The notes beneath the pieces are model-generated. The model had not been told where the DNA came from. It worked only from the letters and a program-made list of their open reading frames with translations, and searched no databases. From Massilia atriviolacea (lineage in GTDB: Bacteria > Pseudomonadota > Gammaproteobacteria > Burkholderiales > Burkholderiaceae_D): 64,000 nt of DNA. The DNA lies in assembly GCF_003953935.1 (NCBI RefSeq), contig NZ_RXLQ01000002.1, positions 558,001 to 622,000 on the forward strand, read 5' to 3'. This document shows, one piece after another, positions 18,437-27,261 of the stretch. The stretch's first letter is position 1, and every line of letters begins with the position of its first letter. The position numbers and the translations under genes were made by a program.

Positions 18437-18576
18437 ATGTCCACTCTGGTGCCATGTCCACTCTGGTGCCAGGTCTGACAATCGGACACGAGCTCAGCAT
18501 TGTCCACTCTGGTGCCAGGTCTGACAATCTGTCCACTCTGGTGCCAGGTCTGACAATCGGACACGAGCTCAGCATA
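18437..18576 (+). repeat. Short intergenic repeat array, family shared with 21.8-22.6 kb
   Basis: Four copies of GTCCACTCTGGTGCCA lie at about 18439, 18456, 18501 and 18530. Three are followed by GGTCTGACAAT, and two by CGGACACGAGCTCAGCAT. The same composite, inverted and slightly diverged, builds the larger array at 21.75-22.63 kb. It sits directly after the stop of the PEP-CTERM gene. The rest of the 18434-18749 gap shows nothing but one degenerate CTTGTCAGATCTGATACC at about 18618. Confidence 0.85.
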
Positions 18577-18749
18577 AGGTTGCTTGCTCATTGCTTTAGG
18601 GCCGAGGTCGCATACGCTTGTCAGATCTGATACCAATCGCGGTGACCATGCCGGTTCCTTCAACCTGAATACGCCACGTCGCCCGATGTGGCGGATTGTT
18701 TGAGTCCGGCTATTGTATAAACATGCAGGAAAGCCTCGGCTGACACAGT

Positions 18750-19748
18750 ATGGCAAAATCGATTGTCGCGTTAATACTCGCTGCAATGTCGGCACTTCTT
18801 TTTTTAAAGTTCGTGCGGCGTTGGCAAAGTGAACGCCAGCGCATCCTGCGTCGACAAATGCGCATCATTCGGTCATGGCGAGCATTTGCAAAACGCGCAG
18901 TGATTGTAGAGATGCTGCATCTCCTGGGGTTGGCGAGTGTTTTACTCGCAAGTGCGCTCTGGCTTGCAGGATGGACGCTGGCGCACGAGATCAGTTTCGC
19001 CATTGCCGGGCTTTTATTGACTGTGGCTGGCGTCTGCGAGATCACGGTCAGCACATCACGTGCCATTCGTTTCGCCTGGGCGCCGACCGTCGGGAAGGTT
19101 CTGGCATTTTCCTTATGCGTGATCCTCGCGGCGGCAAGCCTTTCATTTTCGAAGCAGATCGTTCACTCACTATCGCGTATCGATCCCAAATATCTGGCCG
19201 AGTTCACCGCAATACTGGCATCGCTCGTGTTGCCGTTAATTTACATGACCATTGCCGCTGCATTGCTGGCAGTTTTTGCGTTTTTTCAGGTTCTGCTCGT
19301 TGGACTGCTGGCGATAGGTAACTCTCTCTTTGCGCAAGCGAAGCCGTTTGTCGAAAAGAGAACGCGGGACAGACTATCCCTGTTCTGGTACCGCATCCGT
19401 AACGGGAAAAAACCTCCAGCGGGCACCGAACTGCGTTTCGAGTTTCTATCGCAGTCGGAGATTTCGCTGATCGTGTCGCCGATGGCGAAAATGGCGGTCG
19501 TTGTCGTGCTCGGGGGAGGTTTGCAGATGCTCATCGACGGTTATCCAATTTTGCGGCCGTCACTCGCCCGAGCGCTGGTAGTGCTCGAATATCGAACTGG
19601 CGGGGCCTGTCACAATATCGATGCCAGCCTTCCAGTTGTATATATGGACGACGGATGGGCGTCGGTGGCGCGTCTAACAAACACTGGGTATGTATTCACG
19701 ACAGAAAAGTGCGAATTCGATGCGCCAAACCTTGTGGTCCCCAAGTAG
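18750..19748 (+). CDS. Hypothetical inner-membrane protein
   Basis: A 332-residue protein not recognised. It has about five predicted membrane segments: residues 3-20, about 50-75, 77-98, about 115-135 and a long one at about 150-190 (LASLVLPLIYMTIAAALLAV), plus a possible sixth near 250. A basic cytoplasmic region lies between the first two (RRWQSERQRILRRQMR). The C-terminal 75 residues are probably periplasmic. Base composition is clearly lower in GC than the neighbouring genes, suggesting transfer. The ribosome-binding site is weak (AGGAA about 18 bases upstream of the ATG). Confidence 0.7.
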   Translation: MAKSIVALILAAMSALLFLKFVRRWQSERQRILRRQMRIIRSWRAFAKRAVIVEMLHLLGLASVLLASALWLAGWTLAHEISFAIAGLLLTVAGVCEITVSTSRAIRFAWAPTVGKVLAFSLCVILAAASLSFSKQIVHSLSRIDPKYLAEFTAILASLVLPLIYMTIAAALLAVFAFFQVLLVGLLAIGNSLFAQAKPFVEKRTRDRLSLFWYRIRNGKKPPAGTELRFEFLSQSEISLIVSPMAKMAVVVVLGGGLQMLIDGYPILRPSLARALVVLEYRTGGACHNIDASLPVVYMDDGWASVARLTNTGYVFTTEKCEFDAPNLVVPK

Positions 19749-19774
19749 TTTTTTCGAGGTCGTCGCAGCCCGGA

Positions 19775-20929
19775 TTAGCGCGCGACACGGAAGGTCGCCC
19801 GAACCTCGTCGACGAAGACCGCAGGCTGTTCCAGCGCGGCAAAATGCCCGCCGTGCTCCAGCTCGTTAAAGTGGACCAGCATGGCAAAGCGCCGTTCCGC
19901 CCAGCGCTTCGACAGCCGGATCTGTTCACCCGGGAACATGCTGATTCCGGTCGGCGTCGGCATCGGCGCCGATGGCATGCCGCCGTGGCGCATTGCCTGC
20001 ATGGCTTCCCAATATAAACGCGCCGAGCTGGCGCCCGTGTTGGGCAGCCAGTACAGCATGATGTCGTCGATGATCTCGTCCAGTTCGAAAGCGCTCTCGG
20101 CGTTGCTGCCGCTGTCGGACACATCCTGGAACAGCGCGTAGATCCATGCCGCCAGGCCCACCGGCGAGTCCGCCAGGCCGAAGCCGACCGATTGCGGGCG
20201 CGTGCTCTGCAGCTTGTAATAGCCCGAGAATTCCTGCTCGTAGCGCCGGGCGTCGTCGAGCATCGCCTGTTCGTCCGGGGTGGCGTCGGCGCGTTCCTGT
20301 TCGGTGGGCTGGAACATGGCCATGTTCAGGTGGATGCCGATCAGGCCCGGCGGCGCCATATAGCCCAGCGTCGTGGTGACGGCGGCGCCCCAGTCGCCTC
20401 CTTGCGCCGCCCAGCGTGCGTAGCCCAAGCGGTCCATCAGCGCCGTCCACGCCTGCGCGATGCGGCCGACGTTCCAGCCGGTGCCGGCCGGCTTGCGCCA
20501 GAAGCCGAAGCCGGGCAGCGAGGGAATCACCAGATGAAAGGCGTCGCTGGCCTTGCCGCCGTGGGCGGCCGGATCGGTGAGCGCGCCGATGACCTTGCGA
20601 AATTCCAGCACCGACCCCGGCCAGCCGTGCGTGAGCAGCAGCGCAATCGCATCGGGCTCGGGCGAGCGCACGTGCAGGAAATGGATGTCGAGCCCATCGA
20701 TCCCGGTCCGATACTGGCCCCAACCGTTGAGCAGGGTCTCGCAGCGGCGCCAGTCGTAGCCATCCTGCCAGCGGGCGACCAGCGCGCGCAGCTTGGCCAG
20801 TTGCGGGCCCTGGCTGGTGTCGGGCACGGTATCCTCATCGGGCCAGCGGGTGTGGGCGAGGCGGCGTTGCAGATCGTCGAGGTCGGCCTGGGGAATGGAC
20901 AGGTGGAATGGATGAACTGAGTCGGACAT
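19775..20929 (-). CDS. Epoxide hydrolase (alpha/beta hydrolase with EHN domain)
   Basis: A 384-residue soluble enzyme that adds water to epoxides. Residues about 5-110 are the epoxide-hydrolase N-terminal domain (FHLSIPQADLDDLQRRLAHT). The oxyanion region is LTHGWPGSVLEF. The nucleophile is the Asp of QGGDWGAAVT and the catalytic His is in ELEHGGHFAALEQP. A lid tyrosine may be in SGYYKLQSTRPQ. The start at 20929 is supported by AGGGAAACACC upstream. It is divergent from a tetR gene with a palindrome between them, which suggests direct repression. The substrate is unknown; the family is related to juvenile-hormone and microsomal epoxide hydrolases. Confidence 0.92.
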   Translation of the reverse strand: MSDSVHPFHLSIPQADLDDLQRRLAHTRWPDEDTVPDTSQGPQLAKLRALVARWQDGYDWRRCETLLNGWGQYRTGIDGLDIHFLHVRSPEPDAIALLLTHGWPGSVLEFRKVIGALTDPAAHGGKASDAFHLVIPSLPGFGFWRKPAGTGWNVGRIAQAWTALMDRLGYARWAAQGGDWGAAVTTTLGYMAPPGLIGIHLNMAMFQPTEQERADATPDEQAMLDDARRYEQEFSGYYKLQSTRPQSVGFGLADSPVGLAAWIYALFQDVSDSGSNAESAFELDEIIDDIMLYWLPNTGASSARLYWEAMQAMRHGGMPSAPMPTPTGISMFPGEQIRLSKRWAERRFAMLVHFNELEHGGHFAALEQPAVFVDEVRATFRVAR

Positions 20930-21024
20930 GGTGTTTCCCTCATGGTGTGCATGGGCTGGCCGGCGGCGGCGGCAGGGCAGGTGGGACGCGGGTACAATCA
21001 GCGGAATTGCTGGTTTTAAACTGA

Positions 21025-21039
21025 ACTGAACGGTTCAGT
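21025..21039. promoter_or_regulatory. Palindromic operator between epoxide hydrolase and tetR
   Basis: ACTGAACGGTTCAGT is a perfect 15-bp palindrome around a central G in the 164-bp divergent intergenic region. Its size and position suit a TetR-family dimer acting on both promoters. A half copy (CTGAA) overlaps its left edge at 21021. Confidence 0.65.
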
Positions 21040-21093
21040 CTGGATTAACACAGTTTCATTCGGTACAACGCACGATGGAGTTGGAAGGAACGT

Positions 21094-21750
21094 ATGGACG
21101 CGGTAGAACACGACAAGCGAGGCGCCGGAGGGCGGCCCGCGGCGGGACGCAAGGGCGAGGTCGATGTCCGGATTCTCGACGCGGCAACGCGCTTGTTCCT
21201 GGCCTCGGGCTTCGACGCCACCAGCTGCGACCAGGTTGCCATCGATGCGCGCGCGGGCAAGGAGAGCATCTACGCGCGCTATGCCAACAAGGGGGCGCTG
21301 TTTGCTGCGGTGGTTGAGAGTAATCTTGCGCGCTTGTTCGGCGGCGGCGACATGGCGCAGGTCGCCGGTGGCTCCTTGCGCGAACGCATGACAGCGGCCG
21401 GCATGTGCGTGGTGGAGGAAGCTTTGCAGCCGGATGCGGTCGCTTTGCTACGTTTGCTGGTGGCGGAAGCGCCGCGTTTGCGGGACATGGTGCTCAGCGC
21501 CGATCAGTTGCGCTGGCGGATGGGCGTGCGGCGCGTCGCCGAGGCCATCGCGGCGGGCGCCTCGGGCGGCGATGCGGTGGCGAGGGCCAGCGCGCCTGCC
21601 GCACAGTTCATCGACCTCGTTCTTGCGCCGGCATTGATGCGCGCGCTGCTGGGTGAAGATCCCGCGCAACTGATGCAATCGGCAAATAAGCGGATTGGCG
21701 CAGCGATCGACATCCTCGTCGCAGCGGGCGAATTGGATAGCTGGGATTAA
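21094..21750 (+). CDS. TetR-family transcriptional regulator
   Basis: A 218-residue regulator. The N-terminal helix-turn-helix reads ILDAATRLFLASGFDATSC followed by VAIDARAGKESIYARYANKG, a TetR_N signature at about residues 27-73. The C-terminal ligand domain is helical and not close to a named subfamily. It is divergent from the epoxide hydrolase gene and probably autoregulates and controls it through the 15-bp palindrome upstream. Confidence 0.9.
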   Translation: MDAVEHDKRGAGGRPAAGRKGEVDVRILDAATRLFLASGFDATSCDQVAIDARAGKESIYARYANKGALFAAVVESNLARLFGGGDMAQVAGGSLRERMTAAGMCVVEEALQPDAVALLRLLVAEAPRLRDMVLSADQLRWRMGVRRVAEAIAAGASGGDAVARASAPAAQFIDLVLAPALMRALLGEDPAQLMQSANKRIGAAIDILVAAGELDSWD

Positions 21751-22633
21751 TGCAAGGTGAGCTGGGCCGAGACAGGCCAACCCTTATAGCAGAGCTCATG
21801 TCCACTTCGGTGACAGGCACCCAGGTGGACAATCAAGGCTGAGCCCGTGTCCACTTCGGTGACAGGCACCAGGTGGACAGGCACCAGGTGGACAAAAGCA
21901 GAGCTCGTGTCCGTTTGTCAGACCTGACACCGAAGTGGACAAATACAAGGTGAGCTGAGCCGAGACAGGCCAGCCCTTATAGCAGAGCTCATGTCCACTT
22001 CGGTGACAGGCATCCAGGTGGACATTTAAGGCCGAGCCCGTGTCCACTTCGGTGACAGGCACCCAGCTGGACAAAAGCAGAGCTCGTGTCCGTTTGTCAG
22101 ACCTGACACCGAAGTGGACAAATACAAGGTGAGCTGAGCCGAGACAGGCCAGCCCTTATAGCAGAGCTCATGTCCACTTCGGTGACAGCCATCCAGGTGG
22201 ACATTTAAGGCCGAGCCCGTGTCCACTTCGGTGACAGGCACCCAGCTGGACAAAAGCAGAGCTCGTGTCCGTTTGTCAGACCTGACACCGAAGTGGACAA
22301 ATACAAGGTGAGCTGAGCCGAGACAGGCCAGCCCTTATAGCAGAGCTCATGTCCACTTCGGTGACAGGCATCCAGGTGGACATTTAAGGCCGAGCCCGTG
22401 TCCACTTCGGTGACAGGCACCCAGCTGGACAAAAGCAGAGCTCGTGTCCGTTTGTCAGACCTGACACCGAAGTGGACATTTGTCAGACCTGACACCGAAG
22501 TGGACATTTGTCAGACCTGACACCGAAGTGGACATTTGTCAGACCTGACACCGAAGTGGACATTTGTCAGACCTGACACCGAAGTGGACATTTGTCAGAC
22601 CTGACACCGAAGTGGACATCCAGGTGGACACCA
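21751..22633. repeat. Complex repeat array: four ~180-bp units
   Basis: The whole gap between tetR and the following receptor gene is repeat. Units start with CAAGGTGAGCTG(A/G)GCCGAGACAGGCC at about 21753, 21945, 22125 and 22304; the first is more diverged. The spacing is 180 and 179 bp for the last three. Each unit contains two or more GTCCACTTCGGTGACAGGCA boxes and one inverted box. Adjacent units differ by single bases, so the array expanded recently. Reading frames across it are low-complexity and are not taken as genes. Confidence 0.9.
22451..22618. repeat. Six tandem copies of a 28-bp repeat
   Basis: Six head-to-tail identical 28-bp units begin at 22451, 22479, 22507, 22535, 22563 and 22591. 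Each contains TGTCAGACCTGACA, an inverted repeat of TGTCAG and CTGACA around AC, then CCGAAGTGGACA. There are no spacers, so it is not a CRISPR array. It ends 25 bp from the stop codon of the TonB receptor gene. Confidence 0.95.
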
Positions 22634-22643
22634 ATCGCGCGCG

Positions 22644-25160
22644 TCAGAACTTGTAGCTGGCCCGCGCGTACACGAACCGTCCCGAGCGCCCGAACGGTGC
22701 GCGGTTGGCGTACGGAACCGCCGCCGTGGTGTTGAGCGAGGCCGGCACCGGGTCGGAGTACACGTCGAACAGATTGTCCGCACCCAATGCCAGGGTGGCG
22801 CCGCCAGCCAGCGTGTAGCGCGCTTCCAGGTTCACCACCGTCTTCGGCGTGAGCCAGAAGTCGGTAGCTGCCGTGCTGCCCGCCGACAAAACCTTGCCGT
22901 AGCGCGTGGCATTGAAGGTCGCGCCCCACTGCGCCAGCTTCCAGCGCGCACTCGCACTGATCTTGTTCTTCGGCTGGCCCTCTTCGATCCCCAATACATT
23001 GGCACGCCCGAACAGCGATGGCGCCGGACTGAGCGCTGCCAGCTGCGCCGTGACCGGCACGCGCGTCACGTCGGTCGTATTGAAATTGCCCGCCAGGGTC
23101 AGGTCGAGCAGACCCGCAGTACTGCGCAGCGGCAGGTTCGCCACCACGTCGACGCCGGTCGTCGTCGAGTTCACGCCATTGATGAAGAAGCGGCTGCCGC
23201 CCACGCCGGTATAGCCATTCGCGCTCAGGAACTGGCGCACATTGGCTTGGGTCAGGTTTTCACTGAGCACGATGCGGTCGCGAATCTTGATGCGGTAGGC
23301 GTCGACCGTCAGGTTGAGCTGGCCGATCCGCGCCACCGCACCGAGCGCGACGTTGACCGATTTTTCCGCCTCCAGCGGCTTTGCGCCGAGCGCGACGGCG
23401 ACCGGATCGTCGGGCCGGAAGGTGGCGATATTGAAGGCCGCGCCATCGATGAAGGTCATCGCGGTAGACGTATAGAACTGCTGCTGCGGCGATGGCGCGC
23501 GCAAGCCGTTCTGCAGCGAGCCGCGCAGGCCGAAGGCCGGCGAGAAGTCGTAGCGCGTGGCCAGCTTGCCGGTGACGTTGCTGCCGAAGTCGGAATACCG
23601 TTCGGCGCGCACCGCGAGCGAGGTCAGCAACTCCGGCGTCAGCTTGGTTTCCAGGTCGAGGAAGGCGCCGATCGAATGACGCCCGCTGTCGATGGCGTTG
23701 GCGGGTGTGTAGCCGGGGAAAACCTGGGAGCCGGCCGCGCTCGGACGGCCGTCGGCCAGGGTAACCCCGCCGTAACGGTAGGAATCGGGCTCGCCGGCCC
23801 ACAGCTCGTAGTTTTCGCGGCGCGCTTCGGCGCCCACGGCCACGTTCAGCGGCGCCGGCAGGATGGCGACGCTGAGCGGTTTCACGGCCGAAAAGTTCAG
23901 GGTCAGCTGGTCGTAGGCAAAGCCGCCGGCGTCGAAGTCGGTCTTGCTGGCCGCGCCGAGCGAGCGGTTGAGCGAGTTTTCGACCGTGAATGCCATCTTG
24001 TTGCGGCCGAAGCCGAGCGAGGCGTCGAAGTCCCAGCCCTGTGCGCTCCAGGCCAGGCCGCCGGTGCCGCTGACATCGTCGACCGTCGGCGCGATGACGG
24101 GCAGGTAGCCGTCCGGGTACACCGAGGCAATGTTCTCATCTTGCAGCGGGCGCCGGAAGAAGCCGGCCGCGCTCGAATCGCGCCGCTGGTAGCTGGCCGA
24201 ACCGTACAGCTTGACGTCGCCCTGCAGGGGAATGCCGGCGTTGGCGAAGATGGTCGACTGCGTCAGTTCCGGTTCGCCGCCCCAGGTGTTGTAGCGCTTG
24301 ATGGTTTGCTCGCGCGGGTCGAATTTGCCGTTGACGAGCGGATACTGCTGGCGCACGTCGTAGGCGCTGCGCTCGGTATGCGATTGCTTCTTGTATTCCG
24401 CCGCGACCGTCAGGAATCCATCCTCGCCCAGCGTAAAGCCCTTCCAGCCGCTGACGGTGGTGGTCTGGCCGTCGGTGCGCTTGCGCTTGTTCGGCACGTC
24501 GAGCGCCAGCCCGGCCGGCACGCTGCCGGTGTGGTAATCGTATTCGGAGATGCGTGCGCCGGTGCTGGCGCTGAACTCGCCGCCGCTGCGGTTTTCGCGC
24601 AGGCGGAAGTTGATGACGCCGGCAATCGCATCCGAGCCGTACTGGGCGGCGGCGCCGTCGCGCAGCACTTCCACCGTCTGGATGATGCCTGCCGGGATGG
24701 TGTTCAGGTCGGCCGAGGCCGAACCGCGCCCCACGGTGCCGTTGACGTTGACCAGTGCCGACGCATGGCGCCGTTTGGAATTGACCAGCACCAGGGCCTG
24801 GTCCGGCGCGAGGCCGCGCAGGGTGACCGGACGCACGGTGTCGGTGCCGTCGGTCAGGCCCGGACGCGGGAAGTTCAGCGCGGGCAGGGCGGCCGACAGC
24901 GCCTGGCTGACTTCGGTGACGCCATTGTTGTTGATCAGCTCGGCCGATACCACGTCGACCGGCGAGGCCGTGTCCAGCACGGAACGGTTCGACACGCGGG
25001 TGCCGGTTACCACCACGGCCGGCGCTGCGGCGTCGGCGGCGACAGCGGCACCGGAGCCGCCGGTCTGGGCCATGCCTGGCGCGTGCAGCGCCGCGATCGA
25101 CATGGCCAGGATGCAGAGACGCAGACCTGCGGGGGCGCGCTGAAAACCGTGTTGCTTCAT
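22644..25160 (-). CDS. TonB-dependent outer-membrane receptor
   Basis: An 838-residue receptor. A signal peptide ends at GMAQ near residue 31. A TonB-box-like segment (APAVVVTGTRVSNRS) precedes the plug domain (about 55-190: VDVVSAELINNNGVTEVSQA, LVLVNSKRRHASALVNVNG, VEVLRDGAAAQYGSDAIAGV). A 22-strand barrel should follow, ending in Phe (YARASYKF). There is no STN domain, so it is not a FecR-type transducer. The substrate is not evident; plugs with the LRGLAPDQALVLVNSKRRH phrase occur in receptors for varied organic ligands. It lies 131 bp downstream of the DJ-1/PfpI-like gene on the same strand. Confidence 0.93.
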   Translation of the reverse strand: MKQHGFQRAPAGLRLCILAMSIAALHAPGMAQTGGSGAAVAADAAAPAVVVTGTRVSNRSVLDTASPVDVVSAELINNNGVTEVSQALSAALPALNFPRPGLTDGTDTVRPVTLRGLAPDQALVLVNSKRRHASALVNVNGTVGRGSASADLNTIPAGIIQTVEVLRDGAAAQYGSDAIAGVINFRLRENRSGGEFSASTGARISEYDYHTGSVPAGLALDVPNKRKRTDGQTTTVSGWKGFTLGEDGFLTVAAEYKKQSHTERSAYDVRQQYPLVNGKFDPREQTIKRYNTWGGEPELTQSTIFANAGIPLQGDVKLYGSASYQRRDSSAAGFFRRPLQDENIASVYPDGYLPVIAPTVDDVSGTGGLAWSAQGWDFDASLGFGRNKMAFTVENSLNRSLGAASKTDFDAGGFAYDQLTLNFSAVKPLSVAILPAPLNVAVGAEARRENYELWAGEPDSYRYGGVTLADGRPSAAGSQVFPGYTPANAIDSGRHSIGAFLDLETKLTPELLTSLAVRAERYSDFGSNVTGKLATRYDFSPAFGLRGSLQNGLRAPSPQQQFYTSTAMTFIDGAAFNIATFRPDDPVAVALGAKPLEAEKSVNVALGAVARIGQLNLTVDAYRIKIRDRIVLSENLTQANVRQFLSANGYTGVGGSRFFINGVNSTTTGVDVVANLPLRSTAGLLDLTLAGNFNTTDVTRVPVTAQLAALSPAPSLFGRANVLGIEEGQPKNKISASARWKLAQWGATFNATRYGKVLSAGSTAATDFWLTPKTVVNLEARYTLAGGATLALGADNLFDVYSDPVPASLNTTAAVPYANRAPFGRSGRFVYARASYKF

Positions 25161-25291
25161 TCTGTTGACTCCTCAGTAGTGGGGCGCCGGCACTGCGGCC
25201 AAGCGGGGTGTCACTATAGAGGGTGCCTGGAGTTAACAGAACGACGCATTTCACATAAGCTTAGAAGCGCGCTCGCCCACCGTGGCCGGTG

Positions 25292-26131
25292 CTATTTTTT
25301 CAGGCGGTCCAGCAAGGCTTGCCCGACCTGCAAGGCCGATGCCGGATTCTGGCCGGTGATCAGTTCGCGGTCGGTGACGACATAGCCGGTCCACGGCGTG
25401 GCATTGCTGCTGTAGCGGGCGCCGGCGGTTTCCAGCGCGGTCTGGGGCAGCAGCTTCATCGTGCCGCCTTTGAGCGCCGCCTTCGCCAGGCCTTCTTCCT
25501 GGTTGCTGATCACGGTCATGCGGTAGCCGGCGTAGATCCAGCCCGGCGGCTTTGTCTTGCCGCCTTTTTCCATGCGGGCCACGCTGGCTCGCGCATCTGG
25601 CAGGGCCGACAACAACGCCGCCGGACCGTGGCACACCAGCGCGGTTGTCTTGCCGGCGTGGTGGAAATGGCTCAGCAGGCGCCCGAGCGGGGCGCTGCGG
25701 ATCAGGTCTTGCATCGGCGCGTGGCCGCCCGGGATGTAGACGGCGTCGTAGCGTGCATAGCCGATCTGCTCGGCCCGCGCCAGGCTGATCACCGGAGAGC
25801 GCTGGCGGGAGCTGATGTCCAGCCTGTCGACCAGGCCCTGGTGCTGCTTCATGCTGGCCGCGTCGCCGCCGAAATACATCGGGTCGAGCGAGGTGGCGTC
25901 GACCGCCGGCGCTTTGCCGTTGGGCGTGGCGAAGGTGACGTCGTGGCCGGCGTCGAGCAGGAGCTTGAGCGGCTGGGCCAGTTCGTTGAGATAAAAGCCG
26001 GTCGGATAGGTCTTGCCATCCTTCAGGTCGAGGTGGTCGGCATCGGACAGGACCACCAGCACGTTGGCGGCCTGGCTGGCGCCTGCCAGGCTGAACAGCA
26101 TGGCGGCGAGGAGGGGGTTAAGCAGCTTCAT
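25292..26131 (-). CDS. Exported DJ-1/PfpI family protein
   Basis: A 279-residue protein. The ATG at 26131 is chosen because it begins a clean signal peptide (MKLLNPLLAAMLFSLAGASQA). The fold is class I glutaminase-like, with ANVLVVLSDADH at the start, the nucleophile elbow ALVCHGPAALL (Cys) and IPGGHAPMQDL. The DPMYFGGD segment resembles Hsp31-type members, which act as glyoxalases, deglycases or chaperones; here the location would be the periplasm. It is divergent from a lysR gene that probably controls it. Confidence 0.85.
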   Translation of the reverse strand: MKLLNPLLAAMLFSLAGASQAANVLVVLSDADHLDLKDGKTYPTGFYLNELAQPLKLLLDAGHDVTFATPNGKAPAVDATSLDPMYFGGDAASMKQHQGLVDRLDISSRQRSPVISLARAEQIGYARYDAVYIPGGHAPMQDLIRSAPLGRLLSHFHHAGKTTALVCHGPAALLSALPDARASVARMEKGGKTKPPGWIYAGYRMTVISNQEEGLAKAALKGGTMKLLPQTALETAGARYSSNATPWTGYVVTDRELITGQNPASALQVGQALLDRLKK

Positions 26132-26232
26132 GGTCGGTTTCCTTCGGTAGTTAGCGTAGGCATGACTATATTCACAGCCATAAAGGAGATAAACTACCTG
26201 CCGAGGCAATGATTAGTTCTTGAAAGGCAAAA

Positions 26233-27183
26233 ATGGCGCGGCGTTACGGACACCTGGGCGATGTGGAAATCTTTTTGGCGGTGGCCGAGCACGGTTCGCT
26301 CACAGCGGCGGCGGTCACGCTGGCGACCACGGCATCGGTCATCAGCCGCGCGCTGGGCAGGCTGGAGCAGCGCCTCGGCAGCCAGCTGTTCCGGCGCACC
26401 ACGCGCAGCCTGCGCATTACCGATGCGGGCCAGCTGTACCTGGAACAGTCGCTGGCCGCGTTCGCGCTGATCGACAACGCCGAACGCGCCATCCAGGGAC
26501 AGGCCGGCGAGGTGGCGGGCCGCGTGCGGCTGAGCGTGCCGACCACTTACGGCCATTACCGCCTGCCGCAGCTGCTGGACGCATTCGCGCGGCAATATCC
26601 GCTGGTGCGGGTCGAGCTCAACATCGCCAACCGCAACGTGGACCTGGTGGCGGAAGGTTTCGATGTGGCGGTGCGCCTGGGCGAGCTGCCCGACAGCGGC
26701 ATGGTGGCGCGCAAGCTGGAAGACGCGCCGCTGTGCCTGGTGGCTTCGCCCGCGTATCTGCGGCGCGAAGGCACGCCGGCCTCGTTCGAGCAATTGCAGC
26801 GGCATGCCTGCATCTGCTTCGTCATGCCGAGCAGCGGGCGCGTCTCGCCCTGGCTGCTGCGCGACGCGGCGGGCGATGTGGACTGGTCGCCGGACGCGCG
26901 CATCACCGTGTCGGACGATGTGCTGGGCGTGGTGTCGCTGGCGGCCCACGGCCTGGGCGTGTGCCAGAGCTACGATTTTATCGTGCGCGAACGCATCGAG
27001 CGGGGCGAACTGGTCGAGCTGCTGCCGCAGCTGGGCGGGCGCACGCGGACGTTTTCGGCGATTTACGCGGGTCACCGGCGTCCGTCGGCCGCCGCGCGCG
27101 CGCTGATCGAGGCGCTTGGCGCGCCGTCCGGGAAGGGCGACGGAGCGCGGGGTAACAGCGGCGCTGTTACCCCAAGATACTGA
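26233..27183 (+). CDS. LysR-family transcriptional regulator
   Basis: A 316-residue regulator. The N-terminal winged helix is clear (FLAVAEHGSLTAAAVTLATT, then RALGRLEQRLGSQLFRRTTR). The substrate-binding domain begins near 92 (GRVRLSVPTTYGHYRLPQLL). It belongs to the CrgA/DsdC-like branch with VAVRLGELPDSGMVARKL. It is transcribed away from the exported DJ-1/PfpI gene across a 101-bp gap, the usual arrangement of a LysR regulator and its target. The end of the gene contains a strong palindrome. Confidence 0.92.
   Translation: MARRYGHLGDVEIFLAVAEHGSLTAAAVTLATTASVISRALGRLEQRLGSQLFRRTTRSLRITDAGQLYLEQSLAAFALIDNAERAIQGQAGEVAGRVRLSVPTTYGHYRLPQLLDAFARQYPLVRVELNIANRNVDLVAEGFDVAVRLGELPDSGMVARKLEDAPLCLVASPAYLRREGTPASFEQLQRHACICFVMPSSGRVSPWLLRDAAGDVDWSPDARITVSDDVLGVVSLAAHGLGVCQSYDFIVRERIERGELVELLPQLGGRTRTFSAIYAGHRRPSAAARALIEALGAPSGKGDGARGNSGAVTPRY
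27149..27173. repeat. Perfect 12-bp-arm palindrome at the 3' end of lysR
   Basis: GGGGTAACAGCG (27149-27160) and CGCTGTTACCCC (27162-27173) flank a single base. It lies inside the last codons of lysR, 10 bp before the stop. There is no T-run. It may be a transcript-end hairpin or a protein-binding site. Confidence 0.7.
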
Positions 27184-27261
27184 CGCCGCTGCGCCATCGG
27201 CGCTAAGGTTCGACGGACAGCGCCATGGCGGCGCGCTTCGCAACCGGACCTTCGACACCCC

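Noticed and set aside
21796-22507. Short minus-strand frames that begin MSSWVPVTEVD and recur in each repeat unit.
   Set aside because: They are translations of the repeat itself, with no ribosome-binding sites and no independent support.
22451-22618. Tandem 28-bp repeats considered as a CRISPR array.
   Set aside because: The units abut directly with no spacers and no cas genes are present.
23247-25385. A 712-codon plus-strand frame across the second TonB receptor.
   Set aside because: It is a GC-driven shadow; the receptor on the minus strand has plug, barrel and terminal Phe.
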